DNA from: CAKZML01 sp963823435
GTDB taxonomy: Bacteria > Pseudomonadota > Gammaproteobacteria > Steroidobacterales > BM003
Reading direction: 5' to 3'
Assembly: GCA_963823435.1 (NCBI GenBank)
Contig: CAWGLN010000001.1
Coordinates: forward strand, 310,001 to 374,000
DNA: 64,000 bases
The position numbers and the translations under genes were made by a program. The notes under the pieces were generated by a model. The model was not told where the DNA came from and did no database searches. It saw only the letters and a program-made list of their open reading frames with translations. Below, piece after piece: positions 29,244 through 38,918 of the stretch (the first letter of the stretch is position 1; each line of letters begins with the position of its first letter).

Positions 29244-30455
29244 GTGGAAACCGGTGTCACCCAGACGGTAATGAGCCCCGGCCGGGCAGTGGGCAATGTG
29301 GTGTTGCTCGGGCTGGCCCAGGCCCTTAGCACCTGTGCACCCCTGGTGGTGACACTGTTGGGTGGCATTATCGGCACCCGCCTGGCGCCCCAGGGATGGT
29401 CCACCCTGCCCATGTCGCTGATGATCGTCACCCTGGCCGCAGGCGCCATCCCCGCCTCCTTGTTGATGCGCCGTGTGGGTCGCCGCAAGGGGTTTGCCGG
29501 TGCGTCTTTACTGGGGGCAACCGGGGCACTGGTTGTGGCCCTGGCGCTGTATCGGCAAAGCTTCGTGCTCTTCTGCGTCGGCACCATGCTGATGGGCGCC
29601 AACGGTTCTTTCGCCATGCAGTATCGATTCGCCGCCGCCGAGAGCGTGCCCCTGCACCAGATCAGCCGCGCTATCTCGGGCGTGCTCCTGGGGACTGTGC
29701 TTGCGGCCTGGGCCGGTCCGGAACTGGCTGCGAAGGCTCGCTGGCTGGTCGCAGACGTCGAATACGCAGGTTCTTTCCTGCTGCTGGCGGGCTGCCTCCT
29801 GATGGGCACGCTGGTGCTGCTGTGTATCAGGGAACCGGGCAGCCGCGAGTTTTCCGGGAGCGGCGAGGAACGTCCGATATCGACCCTCCTGAGACAACCG
29901 GCACTGATAATCGCCATATTGGCCGCGGCAGTCGGTTATGGCGTCATGAACCTGGTCATGACCGCCACACCCATCAGCATGCACGTACTGCACGGACACT
30001 CTATCGAGGACACCGCCCTGGTGATCCAGTCCCACGTGATGGCCATGTACCTGCCCTCGCTGGTCAGCGGGTGGCTGATCGCCAGACTGGGCATACCCGT
30101 GATGATGTCAGGCGGTGTCCTGCTACTGGGAGCGACGGTGGTCGCCGGTCTCTCGGGTCACCACGTACACAGCTACTGGCTGGCCCTGGTGAGCCTGGGC
30201 GTGGGCTGGAACTTCCTGTTTGTCTCGGGCACCACCTTGTTGACCCGTCAATACCACTCGAGCGAGCGCTTCAAGGTGCAGGCCACCAACGATGTGATGG
30301 TGTTCGGCTCCTCGGCGCTGGGATCCCTGCTGGCCGGCCGCATCGTGTATATCATGGGATGGGAAAGCCTGATGCTCACCTGCCTGCCCCTGCTGGTGAT
30401 CATGGGCCTGGGTATCATCAAGCTGGCGGGGTTGCCAAAAACCGCCTCCGGCTAG
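29244..30455 (+). CDS. Major facilitator superfamily transporter
   Basis: A 403-residue membrane protein with about 12 hydrophobic helices in two halves. The loop between TM2 and TM3 carries RRVGRRKGF, a variant of the MFS signature. The family is drug/metabolite efflux-like, but no substrate can be assigned. The start is GTG 29244 with AAGGA 11 bases upstream; ATG 29271 lacks a site. It is separated from the previous gene by a terminator. Confidence 0.85.
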   Translation: METGVTQTVMSPGRAVGNVVLLGLAQALSTCAPLVVTLLGGIIGTRLAPQGWSTLPMSLMIVTLAAGAIPASLLMRRVGRRKGFAGASLLGATGALVVALALYRQSFVLFCVGTMLMGANGSFAMQYRFAAAESVPLHQISRAISGVLLGTVLAAWAGPELAAKARWLVADVEYAGSFLLLAGCLLMGTLVLLCIREPGSREFSGSGEERPISTLLRQPALIIAILAAAVGYGVMNLVMTATPISMHVLHGHSIEDTALVIQSHVMAMYLPSLVSGWLIARLGIPVMMSGGVLLLGATVVAGLSGHHVHSYWLALVSLGVGWNFLFVSGTTLLTRQYHSSERFKVQATNDVMVFGSSALGSLLAGRIVYIMGWESLMLTCLPLLVIMGLGIIKLAGLPKTASG

Positions 30456-30677
30456 TTCTCAGGCGCGGATTGTCCGCGAGCAAGGAACGGTCGTCACCCC
30501 ATTCAAGGTGCGATTGATCCCAATCCGCTCAGGCGAAGCAAATCCGCATAAAGGCCGGCGCAATTCTCCCGCCGTGTTCACGCAATGTTCCCGCCTTTAA
30601 GCAGATTTCTGCGTAGCTCTCCAATGCGCGCCGGGTTACACGGTTGGCGCCACGCCTGTTGCGGACTTGCTGCCTGA

Positions 30678-32654
30678 TCACTCCTGGCGTCGTTTCACCA
30701 ACCAGACGAAGCCGGCGACGAACAACGCAAAAGCCGCTGCCCCGCCCAGTGCAATGGCCAGCTCCGAGCCCATCCAGGCCGTACCTATTCCCTCGGGCTT
30801 GCTGCCGTAAATAAAGGCCACCGCGGCGATACCCACGCCAAGCAGACCCTCGCCACCGACGAACCCACTGCCCAGCAAAATGCCTTTTTCACGTCGATCG
30901 GTGGTCTGCTCTTCCGATTTCGATGAGCGTTCCAGCAGACCGCGCAGCAGGCCGCCCAGAAACACCGGCGTCATGGTGGCTACCGGCAGATACACGCCAA
31001 CCGCGAAGGGCAGCGAGGGAATTCGCAGCACCTCGCAGACCAGGGCAATACCGGCACCGATACCCACCAGGGTCCAGGGCAACGACTGGTCCAGGACCCC
31101 GTCAATCACGATCTTCATCAAGGTGGCCTGGGGCGCGGGCAATTCTGCGCTGCCGAAACCGAAAGTCTCTGCCAGCAGCATTACCGACAGACAGACGAAG
31201 GTGGCTGAACTCAGCACGCCGATCAATTCAGCGGTCTGCTGGCGACGTGGTGTCGCCCCAAGCAGGAAGCCGGTTTTCAGGTCCTGCGAGGTATCGCCTG
31301 CGATAGACGCGGCAATCGCCACGACACAACCCACCGTGAGGGCTGCCACCTTGCCGTTGAGATCGGTCCATCCCATCGCCAGGAATACCCCGGCCGTACC
31401 CAGCAGGGTTGCGATGGTCATACCGCTGGTGGGATTCGAAGTCACCCCGACCAGGCCAACAATGCGTGACGCGACGGTCACAAACAAAAAGGAAAACACC
31501 ACCACGCAAAAAGCGGCGAGTAGACGCGGGAACAATCCGCCCAGCACGGGAAAGGCGATCGTCGGGATCGCCAGGACCAGGAACAGCACGATAAGACCGA
31601 TGCCGACAAATTTCAGCGACAGATCGGTGTCGGTGCGCGGCATCTTGGCCGGGCCGCCCGCACCCCTGTCCTGGGCCAATTGACTCGCACCAATCCTGAT
31701 GCTCTGAATCATGACCGGCAGTGACCGCATCAGGGTAATAATGCCCGCCGTGGCCACCGCACCTGCGCCGATATATCTCACGTAACGGGTCCAGATCTGT
31801 CCCGGTGACATGTCTTTTATCAGTAGCTGGGCTTCCGGAAACAGCGGCAACAACCGAGCCTCCCCCCAATACGCGATGGCCGGAATAATCACCAGCCAGG
31901 CGAGCAAGCCACCGCCCACCATGATGGCCGCCACCCGCGGGCCCAGGATATATCCCACACCGAAGAGCGCGGGCGACAGGTCCATACCCAGCTCACCTTT
32001 TTTCAGGAACGGGATTTTTGCATGCACATCATCCGGAATGGCCCGCAACCAGGAAGTCAAAAACTTGAACGCCGCACCGCCGGCCAGACCATAGAACACA
32101 TAGCGCGCCTTGCTGCCGCCCACCTCGTTGGCCACCAGCACCTCGGCACAGGCGGTACCTTCCGGGTAGGGCAGATTGCCGTGTTCGCGCTGGATCAGGA
32201 AGCGACGCAGGGGGATCATGAACAGTATGCCCAGCAGACCGCCGGTCATCGCCAGCATCGTCATTTGCACCAGGCCTGGCGCCACGCCCCACATGAACAA
32301 CGCGGGCAGGGTGAAGATCACGCCGCTTGCCAGCGACGAGGATGCAGAACCCGTGGTCTGGGCGAGGTTTGCCTCCAGGATGGTGCCGCCTCGACCGGCA
32401 GATTCCAGCGCGCGAAACACCGCAACCGTCATCACCGCGACCGGGATGGAGGTGCTGATGGTCAGGCCGGCCCGCAGACCCAGGTAGGCGTTTGCCGCGC
32501 CAAAAATTATCCCGAACAGGATACCAAGCACCACCGCCTTTACGGTGAACTCGGGCAAGGATTCCGTCTCACCGCTTACGTAAGGCTGGTACACCTCCCC
32601 TTCCTTCAGGGGACGGTAGGCAGATTCATCCAGTCCGAGTTTTTGCTGGGGCAT
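30678..32654 (-). CDS. OPT-family oligopeptide/metal-chelate transporter
   Basis: A 658-residue polytopic membrane protein of the OPT family, about 16 helices. Recognisable segments are FGAANAYLGLRAGLTIS near the N-terminus, LPYPEGTACAEVL and GDTSQDLKTGFLLGATPRRQQ. Bacterial members import peptides or metal-siderophore complexes with protons; the substrate is not determinable. ATG 32654 is preceded by a purine-rich GGAGAAAAG site; the upstream ATG at 32684 is less good. It is divergent from the SulP gene 90 bases away. Confidence 0.9.
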   Translation of the reverse strand: MPQQKLGLDESAYRPLKEGEVYQPYVSGETESLPEFTVKAVVLGILFGIIFGAANAYLGLRAGLTISTSIPVAVMTVAVFRALESAGRGGTILEANLAQTTGSASSSLASGVIFTLPALFMWGVAPGLVQMTMLAMTGGLLGILFMIPLRRFLIQREHGNLPYPEGTACAEVLVANEVGGSKARYVFYGLAGGAAFKFLTSWLRAIPDDVHAKIPFLKKGELGMDLSPALFGVGYILGPRVAAIMVGGGLLAWLVIIPAIAYWGEARLLPLFPEAQLLIKDMSPGQIWTRYVRYIGAGAVATAGIITLMRSLPVMIQSIRIGASQLAQDRGAGGPAKMPRTDTDLSLKFVGIGLIVLFLVLAIPTIAFPVLGGLFPRLLAAFCVVVFSFLFVTVASRIVGLVGVTSNPTSGMTIATLLGTAGVFLAMGWTDLNGKVAALTVGCVVAIAASIAGDTSQDLKTGFLLGATPRRQQTAELIGVLSSATFVCLSVMLLAETFGFGSAELPAPQATLMKIVIDGVLDQSLPWTLVGIGAGIALVCEVLRIPSLPFAVGVYLPVATMTPVFLGGLLRGLLERSSKSEEQTTDRREKGILLGSGFVGGEGLLGVGIAAVAFIYGSKPEGIGTAWMGSELAIALGGAAAFALFVAGFVWLVKRRQE

Positions 32655-32744
32655 GCTTTCTTTTCTCCACGGATTTACTGACACGCGAGTGTAACAGACG
32701 CGCGCGAACCCATTCTTGTATCGCTTCGGCTATTATTCCCGATC

Positions 32745-34412
32745 ATGAGGCTCACGGTGCAAAATCTGCGTGCCTCCCTGTCGGGGGAGCAACGACGCGG
32801 CGACATTCGCGGCGGCCTGCAGGCTGCGGCCCTGTCCCTGCCGCTGGCCCTTGCTTTCGGCATATTATCGGGCGCCGGTCCGATCGCCGGGTTCTACGGT
32901 GCAATTTGCGTGGGCTTTCTCGCCGCCATGGTGGGTGGCACCCAGGCCCAGATCTCGGGCCCAACCGGCCCCACGGCCCTGGTGCTGGCCGCCGTGATTG
33001 CGAGTTTTCCGGGTGCCCCGGAAAAAGTATTTACCGTGGTAATGCTGGCCGGATTTGCACAGATGCTGTTTGGCGCCCTGGGCCTGGGCAAGTACGCCTA
33101 CTTGTTGCCCTACCCGGTGATTTCAGGCTGGGCCAGCGGTATCGGCACCGTCATCATCATCATGCAGCTTGCACCCCTGCTGGGACTGCCGCCCATGTCA
33201 CATCCCACGCAGGCGCTCATGCACCTGTCCGGAGACCTGCAGCACTTCAACGCCGATGCCCTGGCGCTGGGCCTGTTGTCGCTGGCGCTGACCTACTCGG
33301 TACCCGCCAGGTTCAAGCACCTGTTGCCACCGCATTTGCTGGCGCTGCTGCTGGGCACCCTTGCGGGCGGCCTGGTGTTTACCAATGCGCCCACCCTGGG
33401 GCCGATCGAATCCATCTTGCCGACACTGCAGGCATTCAGCGTGTCCCAGGCTGACATGAACACCATGCTGTTCGCAGCCCTGAGTATCGCCTTGCTGGGC
33501 AGCATCGATTCCCTGTTGGCGTCGATGACGGCGGACGCGAAGACCCACACCTATCACAATTCGGACCGTGAACTTGTGGGCCAGGGCCTGGGCAACCTGG
33601 TGGCGGGATTGCTGGGCGCAGTACCCGGTGCCGGCGCCACAGTGCGCACCATGACCAATATTCACTGGGGCGGCCGCACCCGACTCTCGGGCATGGTGTG
33701 CTCCGGCGTCTTGTTGCTCACCTTGTTGCTTTGCGGTCTGCTGCTGGAGCGCATACCCGTGGCGGTACTCTCGGGCATCCTGATCAAGGTCGCCCTGGAC
33801 ATCATCGACTGGCGTTACCTGCGCCGCACACGCACCGCACCGCGCACCGGTCTCGCGCTGATGTTCACGGTGATGGCCCTGACGGTGATTTTCAACCTGG
33901 TGCTGGCCGTTGCAGTAGGCGTGGTTGCGGCCAGCCTGTTGTTCGTCAAGCGCATGGCCGATGTCGAACTCGAAGCGGTCAAGACCTTCGATAACACGGC
34001 GGGTGAGAACTCCCTCAGTGAGGAAGAAGCCCTGGCCGTGGACCGGCTTGCCGGCCAGGCCCTGGTCATTCGCCTGTCGGGTCCGATGAGTTTCGGCGCA
34101 GCCAATCGACTGCACCGCCGCCTGGCCGGCTACGAACGATACAAGGTGTTGATACTCGACCTGCGCGATGTCCCCAGTGCAGACTCCAGCGCCATCATGG
34201 CCCTGGAAAACATCATCAACATCGCAAGAGACGACAACCACACGGTTATCCTGGTGGGTTTGAACATCACCGTGGCGCGCAAGTTCGCCCTGCTGGGTGT
34301 GCTGGATCTGATTCGCGACGTGGAGCGCTACCAGGAACTGCTCGAGGCCCTGGACTACGCGGCCACGATACTCGATATCGACATGCCGGATGTGCCCGCC
34401 GGGAAAGACTGA
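32745..34412 (+). CDS. SulP-family anion transporter with STAS domain
   Basis: 555 residues: about 12-14 membrane helices (1-400), with the SulP motifs AFGILSGAGPIAGFYGAI and SGPTGPTALV, then a cytoplasmic STAS domain (about 430-545) with YKVLILDLRDVPSADSSAIMALE. SulP proteins carry sulfate, bicarbonate or other anions, often with sodium or protons. Sulfate would fit the sulfur genes nearby, but sequence alone cannot tell it from bicarbonate. The gene stands alone. Confidence 0.9.
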   Translation: MRLTVQNLRASLSGEQRRGDIRGGLQAAALSLPLALAFGILSGAGPIAGFYGAICVGFLAAMVGGTQAQISGPTGPTALVLAAVIASFPGAPEKVFTVVMLAGFAQMLFGALGLGKYAYLLPYPVISGWASGIGTVIIIMQLAPLLGLPPMSHPTQALMHLSGDLQHFNADALALGLLSLALTYSVPARFKHLLPPHLLALLLGTLAGGLVFTNAPTLGPIESILPTLQAFSVSQADMNTMLFAALSIALLGSIDSLLASMTADAKTHTYHNSDRELVGQGLGNLVAGLLGAVPGAGATVRTMTNIHWGGRTRLSGMVCSGVLLLTLLLCGLLLERIPVAVLSGILIKVALDIIDWRYLRRTRTAPRTGLALMFTVMALTVIFNLVLAVAVGVVAASLLFVKRMADVELEAVKTFDNTAGENSLSEEEALAVDRLAGQALVIRLSGPMSFGAANRLHRRLAGYERYKVLILDLRDVPSADSSAIMALENIINIARDDNHTVILVGLNITVARKFALLGVLDLIRDVERYQELLEALDYAATILDIDMPDVPAGKD

Positions 34413-34486
34413 CCGGCATTAGTCCCACCTGGTTGCGGGGCGGTGCTATGCTTTGCCGCTGCCGCTGAACAAGGTCAGAACCGTAC

Positions 34487-35935
34487 ATGCAGGAACTCGA
34501 ATCGCAACTGGCGGGACTTGAGCTTATCGCTCGTCAGCTTGAGCCCGACGCCGGGCTAAGAAAAAAATATAACGAGCAGGTCCTGGACTACGCCAATGCC
34601 TTCCTGGAAACACTGCCCGGTCTGAAAACCTTTCGACCGGGCGTAGGTGGCGAACTGCTGAATGCCATGCCCGTGACCGAGCAGCCCTACGCCATGGAGC
34701 AGGTCCTGCAGACCCTGGCAACCGATGTGGATACTCCCGGCATCAACCCGGCCTCGGGTGGGCACCTGGGCTATATACCCGGCGGCGGTCAGTATTACGC
34801 AGCGCTGGGTGATTATCTTGCGGATGTATTCAATCGCTATTCGGGCGTGGCCTATGCCTCACCCGGTGCCGTGCAACTGGAAAAATCCCTGTTGCGCTGG
34901 ATGGCCGACATGGTGGGTTACCCGGCCGGTGCGGCAGGTGACCTGACCTCCGGTGGCAGCATGGCCAACCTGATGGGCGTGGTCGCGGCACGCGAGGCCG
35001 CCGAGCTCAAGGGCCGTCAGTTGGAGAACAGTCCCATCTACCTGACCGCCCAGACCCACCACTGCGTGGACAAGGCGATACGCATCGCCGGCCTGGGTGA
35101 ATGCCCGCGCCGAATGATCCCCATGGATGCGGGTTTTCGGATGGACACCGAGGCGCTGGCGGCGACCATCCAGAAAGACCGCAATGCCGGTCTCAAGCCC
35201 TGGCTGATTGTCGGCTCGGCCGGCACGACCGATACCGGGTCCGTTGATCCGCTGGCTGAAATCGCGGACATCGCCGCATTCCACGGTATCTGGTTTCATG
35301 TGGATGCCGCCTACGGCGGTTTCTTCATGCTCTCGGAACACTCGAAGGACGCACTCAAGGGTATCGAGCAAAGTGACTCGGTGGTGATCGATCCCCACAA
35401 GGGTCTGTTCCTGCCCTATGGCTCCGGTGCCATCCTGGTCCGGGACGGCGCCGCCCTGCACAAGGCGCATTACTACGACGCCAATTACATGCAGGATGCC
35501 CGCGCCGACGAACAGGATCTCTCTCCGGCGGACCTGTCTCCGGAGTTAAGCCGGCCTTTTCGCGGTCTGCGTATGTGGCTGCCGTTGATGTTGTGCGGGC
35601 TGGCGCCGTTTCGTGCCGCGCTGGATGAGAAATTACTGCTGGCCCGGTATTTCCACCGCAAGCTGTCCGCCCTGCCCGGCTGGGAAGTAGGCCCGGAACC
35701 GGAGCTGTCGGTGGTGACCTACCGCTACCTTCCCCGCTCCGGCGACCCGGACGAATTCAACCGGAAAATAGTCCAAGCCATCCATGACGATGGTAGGGTA
35801 TTTGTCAGCTCCACCGTGATCAACGGCCACTTCGTCCTACGCCTGGCCGTGCTGCATTTTCGGACTCACCGCGAACAGGTGGATCTGCTGCTGGAATTGC
35901 TGGAGTATCACTCCAAGAGGCTTTCCGGGAGTTGA
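34487..35935 (+). CDS. PLP-dependent group II amino acid decarboxylase
   Basis: A 482-residue decarboxylase of the aromatic-L-amino-acid/aspartate/glutamate group. Visible segments are SGGSMANLMGVVAAREA, GSAGTTDTGSVDPL, HVDAAYGGF (Asp contacting the PLP pyridine nitrogen) and DPHKGLFLPYG (PLP lysine). The amine produced could be beta-alanine, tyramine, tryptamine or GABA; residues deciding this cannot be assigned by eye. ATG 34487 follows a weak ribosome site. Confidence 0.9.
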   Translation: MQELESQLAGLELIARQLEPDAGLRKKYNEQVLDYANAFLETLPGLKTFRPGVGGELLNAMPVTEQPYAMEQVLQTLATDVDTPGINPASGGHLGYIPGGGQYYAALGDYLADVFNRYSGVAYASPGAVQLEKSLLRWMADMVGYPAGAAGDLTSGGSMANLMGVVAAREAAELKGRQLENSPIYLTAQTHHCVDKAIRIAGLGECPRRMIPMDAGFRMDTEALAATIQKDRNAGLKPWLIVGSAGTTDTGSVDPLAEIADIAAFHGIWFHVDAAYGGFFMLSEHSKDALKGIEQSDSVVIDPHKGLFLPYGSGAILVRDGAALHKAHYYDANYMQDARADEQDLSPADLSPELSRPFRGLRMWLPLMLCGLAPFRAALDEKLLLARYFHRKLSALPGWEVGPEPELSVVTYRYLPRSGDPDEFNRKIVQAIHDDGRVFVSSTVINGHFVLRLAVLHFRTHREQVDLLLELLEYHSKRLSGS

Positions 35936-36013
35936 GCGTAATTCATTGGGCAGGAAGGCTCTGAGCGGAAAGGCAGAGCGATGATTAATCAGTTTCCCCG
36001 GGGAGGGACGAGA

Positions 36014-36934
36014 ATGCGTGTTGCTGTATTCGGGGGTACCGGCTTTGTAGGTGGCTACCTGCTGGAAGCGCTGGTCAAGGCAGGCCATGAGCCGACCGTT
36101 CTGGTTCGTCCGGGTAGCGAGGGAAAAGTCAGGTCATCAGGCGACTGCCGCCTTGTCGCTGGACAGATCGAGTCCGTCGAGGCCATCAAGACTACCCTCG
36201 AATCCAGCGATGCGGTGATTTATAACATCGGTATCCTCAGGGAATTCCCAAGGCTCGGCATTACCTTTGAGAAACTGCAGTTCCAGGGTCTCGTGCGAGT
36301 AGTGGATGCCGCCCGGGAAATGGGAGTAAACAGACTCCTCCTTATGAGCGCCAATGGCGTGAAGGCATCCGGCACTGCCTACCAGGACACCAAGTATCGA
36401 GCTGAGCAATATGCCTTGCAAAGCTCACTGCAAGCCACTGTATTCAGGCCCTCAGTTATTTTCGGCGACCCCAGGGGGACCATGGAATTCGCCACCCAGC
36501 TTTACCAGGACATGGTGGCCTCACCACTACCTGCGGTGGGATTCTTCAGCGGCCTGCGTCCCGGGGAAGGGCAAATTCTGATGTCGCCGGTGCACATCGA
36601 GGACGTGGCCCAGGCCTTTACCAGGGCCCTTTCAGACACCTCCACGGTAGGCCGGGTCTATGCCCTGGGAGGGCCGGAAATCCTCTCCTGGCAGGAGATG
36701 ATCAAGCGAATAGCGAATGCCACGGGACGCAGAAAATTGATCATTCCATTTCCGGTGCAACTCATGAAGCTCGGGGCCGCTGCCCTGGACAGGCTGCCGC
36801 AGTTCCCCGTCACGAGGGATCAACTCACTATGCTGACGGAGGGCAACACGGCAAGCCCGGATCAGATCGAGTCGCTCATTGGCCGCAAGCCGAGAGCGTT
36901 CACCGACCAGACTCTGGCCTACCTCGCAGATTGA
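36014..36934 (+). CDS. NAD(P)-binding Rossmann protein, complex I NDUFA9-like
   Basis: A 306-residue atypical short-chain dehydrogenase/epimerase. The dinucleotide motif is GGTGFVGGYL, with SANGVKASGTAYQDTKYRAE in place of the usual YxxxK region. It resembles the NDUFA9-like/YwnB group, members of which bind quinone-linked complexes or act as nucleotide-sugar or NmrA-like sensors. ATG 36014 has a very strong GGGAGG site; an in-frame ATG 33 bases upstream is possible. No operon partner is evident. Confidence 0.8.
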   Translation: MRVAVFGGTGFVGGYLLEALVKAGHEPTVLVRPGSEGKVRSSGDCRLVAGQIESVEAIKTTLESSDAVIYNIGILREFPRLGITFEKLQFQGLVRVVDAAREMGVNRLLLMSANGVKASGTAYQDTKYRAEQYALQSSLQATVFRPSVIFGDPRGTMEFATQLYQDMVASPLPAVGFFSGLRPGEGQILMSPVHIEDVAQAFTRALSDTSTVGRVYALGGPEILSWQEMIKRIANATGRRKLIIPFPVQLMKLGAAALDRLPQFPVTRDQLTMLTEGNTASPDQIESLIGRKPRAFTDQTLAYLAD

Positions 36935-36966
36935 GATTTACGGTCCCGATTCGCGGCGCCCGATTA

Positions 36967-36988
36967 CGGTGCCGGTGTTAGCCTATTG
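36967..36988 (+). repeat. Short repeat, GGTGCCGGTGTTA family, copy 1
   Basis: GGTGCCGGTGTTAGCCTATT-type element shortly after the Rossmann gene. It matches the copy at 37363-37383 almost exactly. Confidence 0.75.
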
Positions 36989-37022
36989 CAGCGTCTGGTT
37001 GATTTACATTGTTAGACAGAGA

Positions 37023-37313
37023 CTACCTTTTGAACTTCCTTTTTGCGTCACTGACGGCAGATTTCAGCGAATCCCACGTAGAATCCACATCCTTTTTGAC
37101 GGATTCCCATGCATCTTCGCTAGCGTCCGCAATATCAGCAAGCATAGTCTTTCCCTTCTTAATCTTGCCTTTCAGTGCGTTGATCTCCTTGTTCAGCTCC
37201 AGTTGTGCATCGGCACTGGCTCCAGACGCCTTAGCCTTGAACTTGTCGACTTCTGCTTCCCATACGTCCAACTGGGCCTGCATCTTCTGCTTATACAGTT
37301 CTTTCCTGCTCAT
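37023..37313 (-). CDS. Small coiled-coil hypothetical protein
   Basis: 96 residues, highly charged and alpha-helical, with heptads over most of its length (QLDVWEAEVDKFKAKA, then KEINALKGKIKKGKTML) and a basic C-terminus (DAKRKFKR). It belongs to a widespread set of small coiled-coil proteins of unknown function that I recognise only by type. The coding sequence is lower in GC than its neighbours and is bracketed by short repeats, which suggests acquisition or an unusual expression class. Confidence 0.75.
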   Translation of the reverse strand: MSRKELYKQKMQAQLDVWEAEVDKFKAKASGASADAQLELNKEINALKGKIKKGKTMLADIADASEDAWESVKKDVDSTWDSLKSAVSDAKRKFKR

Positions 37314-37340
37314 TGTATTCTCCGTTTTAAAGAGTCTAGC

Positions 37341-37428
37341 AGTGCCGGTGTTAAAGTATAGCGGTGCCGGTGTTAGCTTATTGACCTAATCTTGGACCCA
37401 AAAAAGGCAATAAGGTAACACCGGCACC
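37341..37428. repeat. GGTGCCGGTGTTA-family repeats: one direct copy and an inverted pair
   Basis: Copy 2 begins near 37341, copy 3 is 37363-37383 and copy 4 is its inverse at 37408-37428. The last two can pair over 21 positions with one mismatch around a 24-base loop. The arrangement resembles REP/BIME elements and may also terminate the RRM gene transcript. Confidence 0.75.
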
Positions 37429-37440
37429 TGAAGTCTACGC

Positions 37441-37683
37441 CTATTTGTCTTCTGCTTTTTTAACGCGGATTTTGTTTTCCGCAACAGACGAGTTATTCAA
37501 GCTTTTCATCGCTGCTTTGGCCTCTCCTGATTTTGGCATTTCAACAAAAGCAAAACCTTTGGACTCGCCGGTGATCTTGTCCAAAACCAAATTACAAGAC
37601 TGCACGGCTCCATATTCGCGGAAGAGGATTTTTAATTCCTCTTCAGTAGTACTGCGGGCAAGATTACGGACCAATAATTTCAT
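37441..37683 (-). CDS. Small RRM-type RNA-binding protein
   Basis: 80 residues forming one RNA recognition motif. RNP2 is KLLVRNL at the N-terminus and RNP1 is SKGFAFVEM, with the aromatic residues that stack on RNA. Small RRM proteins of this type in proteobacteria and cyanobacteria are often cold-inducible and bind single-stranded RNA. GC content is low compared with the flanking leuB operon. The adjacent coiled-coil gene on the same strand has similar composition. Confidence 0.9.
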   Translation of the reverse strand: MKLLVRNLARSTTEEELKILFREYGAVQSCNLVLDKITGESKGFAFVEMPKSGEAKAAMKSLNNSSVAENKIRVKKAEDK

Positions 37684-37847
37684 AGGTTAGTACGCCATTG
37701 GGTTCTTGGTGAATACGCCGAAGACCACTTAGTGTTTCAGTCACAATATCCGGACTCAGGGCAAGTAAAAACAGAGTCGAACTGCAATTAATTGGCTGTT
37801 CGGCGCTGTCGTTCCTCATTATCGAAGAACTCGGCTCGACTTGAAGG

Positions 37848-38918
37848 CTACAGCCGCTCCAGCACCGCGTCAGTCGCCTGGACGGTGTTTGCCGGAACCC
37901 CGGTGCCGCGTTCCAGGTCCGGGGTGAGCACGCCATCCTTCACCGCCGCTGCAACCGCCTTCTCAATCGCAACTGCCTCGGATTCCAGGCCGAAGGAATA
38001 ACGCAGCATCAGCGCCACGCTGAGGATGGTGGCGTAGGGATTGGCGATACCCTTGCCAGCAATGTCCGGCGCCGATCCGTGTATCGGTTCATATAATCCA
38101 AAGGGGCAATCAGAGCCGCTCTCGCCCAGCGAGGCCGAGGGCAACATACCGAGTGAGCCTGCCAGCATCGAGGCTTCGTCGGTGAGAATGTCACCGAACA
38201 TGTTTTCGGTGACCATCACGTCAAAATCCGCCGGGCGATTGATCAAATGCATGGCCGCTGCATCCACCAGCATGTGCTCGAATGTCACTTTTGGAAATTC
38301 GTTGGACAGTATGCGCTGGGCCGTCGCACGCCACAGGCGCGAGGTTTCAAGCACATTGGCCTTGTCCACGGACACCAGCTTGCGCCGGCGCCCCATGGCG
38401 AGTCTGCCGGCCAGCCTCACCACTCTCTCGATTTCCTGCACGCTGTAGCGGCACACATCGGTGGCCGACTCCGCGTCCCGATGCTTGTCACCAAAATAGA
38501 TACCACCGGTCAGTTCTCTCACCACCAGCAGGTCCACATTCTGCAGGTATTCTTCCTTGATGGGAGAATACTTGAGCACGTGCGGGTCAGGCTTGACCGG
38601 TCGCAGGTTGGCGAACAGGCCGAAGGTCTTGCGCAGGGCCAGCAAGCCCTGTTCCGGGCGCACCGGCGCATCAGGATGAGACCATTTCGGGCCGCCTACC
38701 GCACCCAAAAGTATCGCCTGGGACTTACGACACAGGGCGATGGTTTCTCGCGGCAGGGCTTCGCCCGTCGCATCGATGGCGGCGCCGCCGATCAGGCCAT
38801 GCTCCAGGGTCAGCGTGTGATCGTAGCGCTTCGCCACAGCCTTCAGCACGCGACAGGCTTCACGGGTGATCTCGGGACCAATACCGTCCCCCGCCAACAC
38901 GGCAATCGTTAACTTCAT
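37848..38918 (-). CDS. leuB: 3-isopropylmalate dehydrogenase
   Basis: A 356-residue LeuB that oxidises and decarboxylates 3-isopropylmalate to 2-oxoisocaproate with NAD+. Seen: AGDGIGPEI at the N-terminus, RELTGGIYFG, VDAAAMHLI and the metal/NAD segment ENMFGDILTDEASMLAGSLG. ATG 38918 overlaps the leuD stop codon (ATGA), giving translational coupling; in-frame extension upstream lies inside leuD and is unconserved. Last gene of the ilvC-leuACDB transcript. Confidence 0.95.
   Translation of the reverse strand: MKLTIAVLAGDGIGPEITREACRVLKAVAKRYDHTLTLEHGLIGGAAIDATGEALPRETIALCRKSQAILLGAVGGPKWSHPDAPVRPEQGLLALRKTFGLFANLRPVKPDPHVLKYSPIKEEYLQNVDLLVVRELTGGIYFGDKHRDAESATDVCRYSVQEIERVVRLAGRLAMGRRRKLVSVDKANVLETSRLWRATAQRILSNEFPKVTFEHMLVDAAAMHLINRPADFDVMVTENMFGDILTDEASMLAGSLGMLPSASLGESGSDCPFGLYEPIHGSAPDIAGKGIANPYATILSVALMLRYSFGLESEAVAIEKAVAAAVKDGVLTPDLERGTGVPANTVQATDAVLERL

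Noticed and set aside
33198..34241. 347-codon minus-strand frame opposite SulP
   Set aside because: It is a His/Gln-rich shadow of a well-conserved SulP coding frame.
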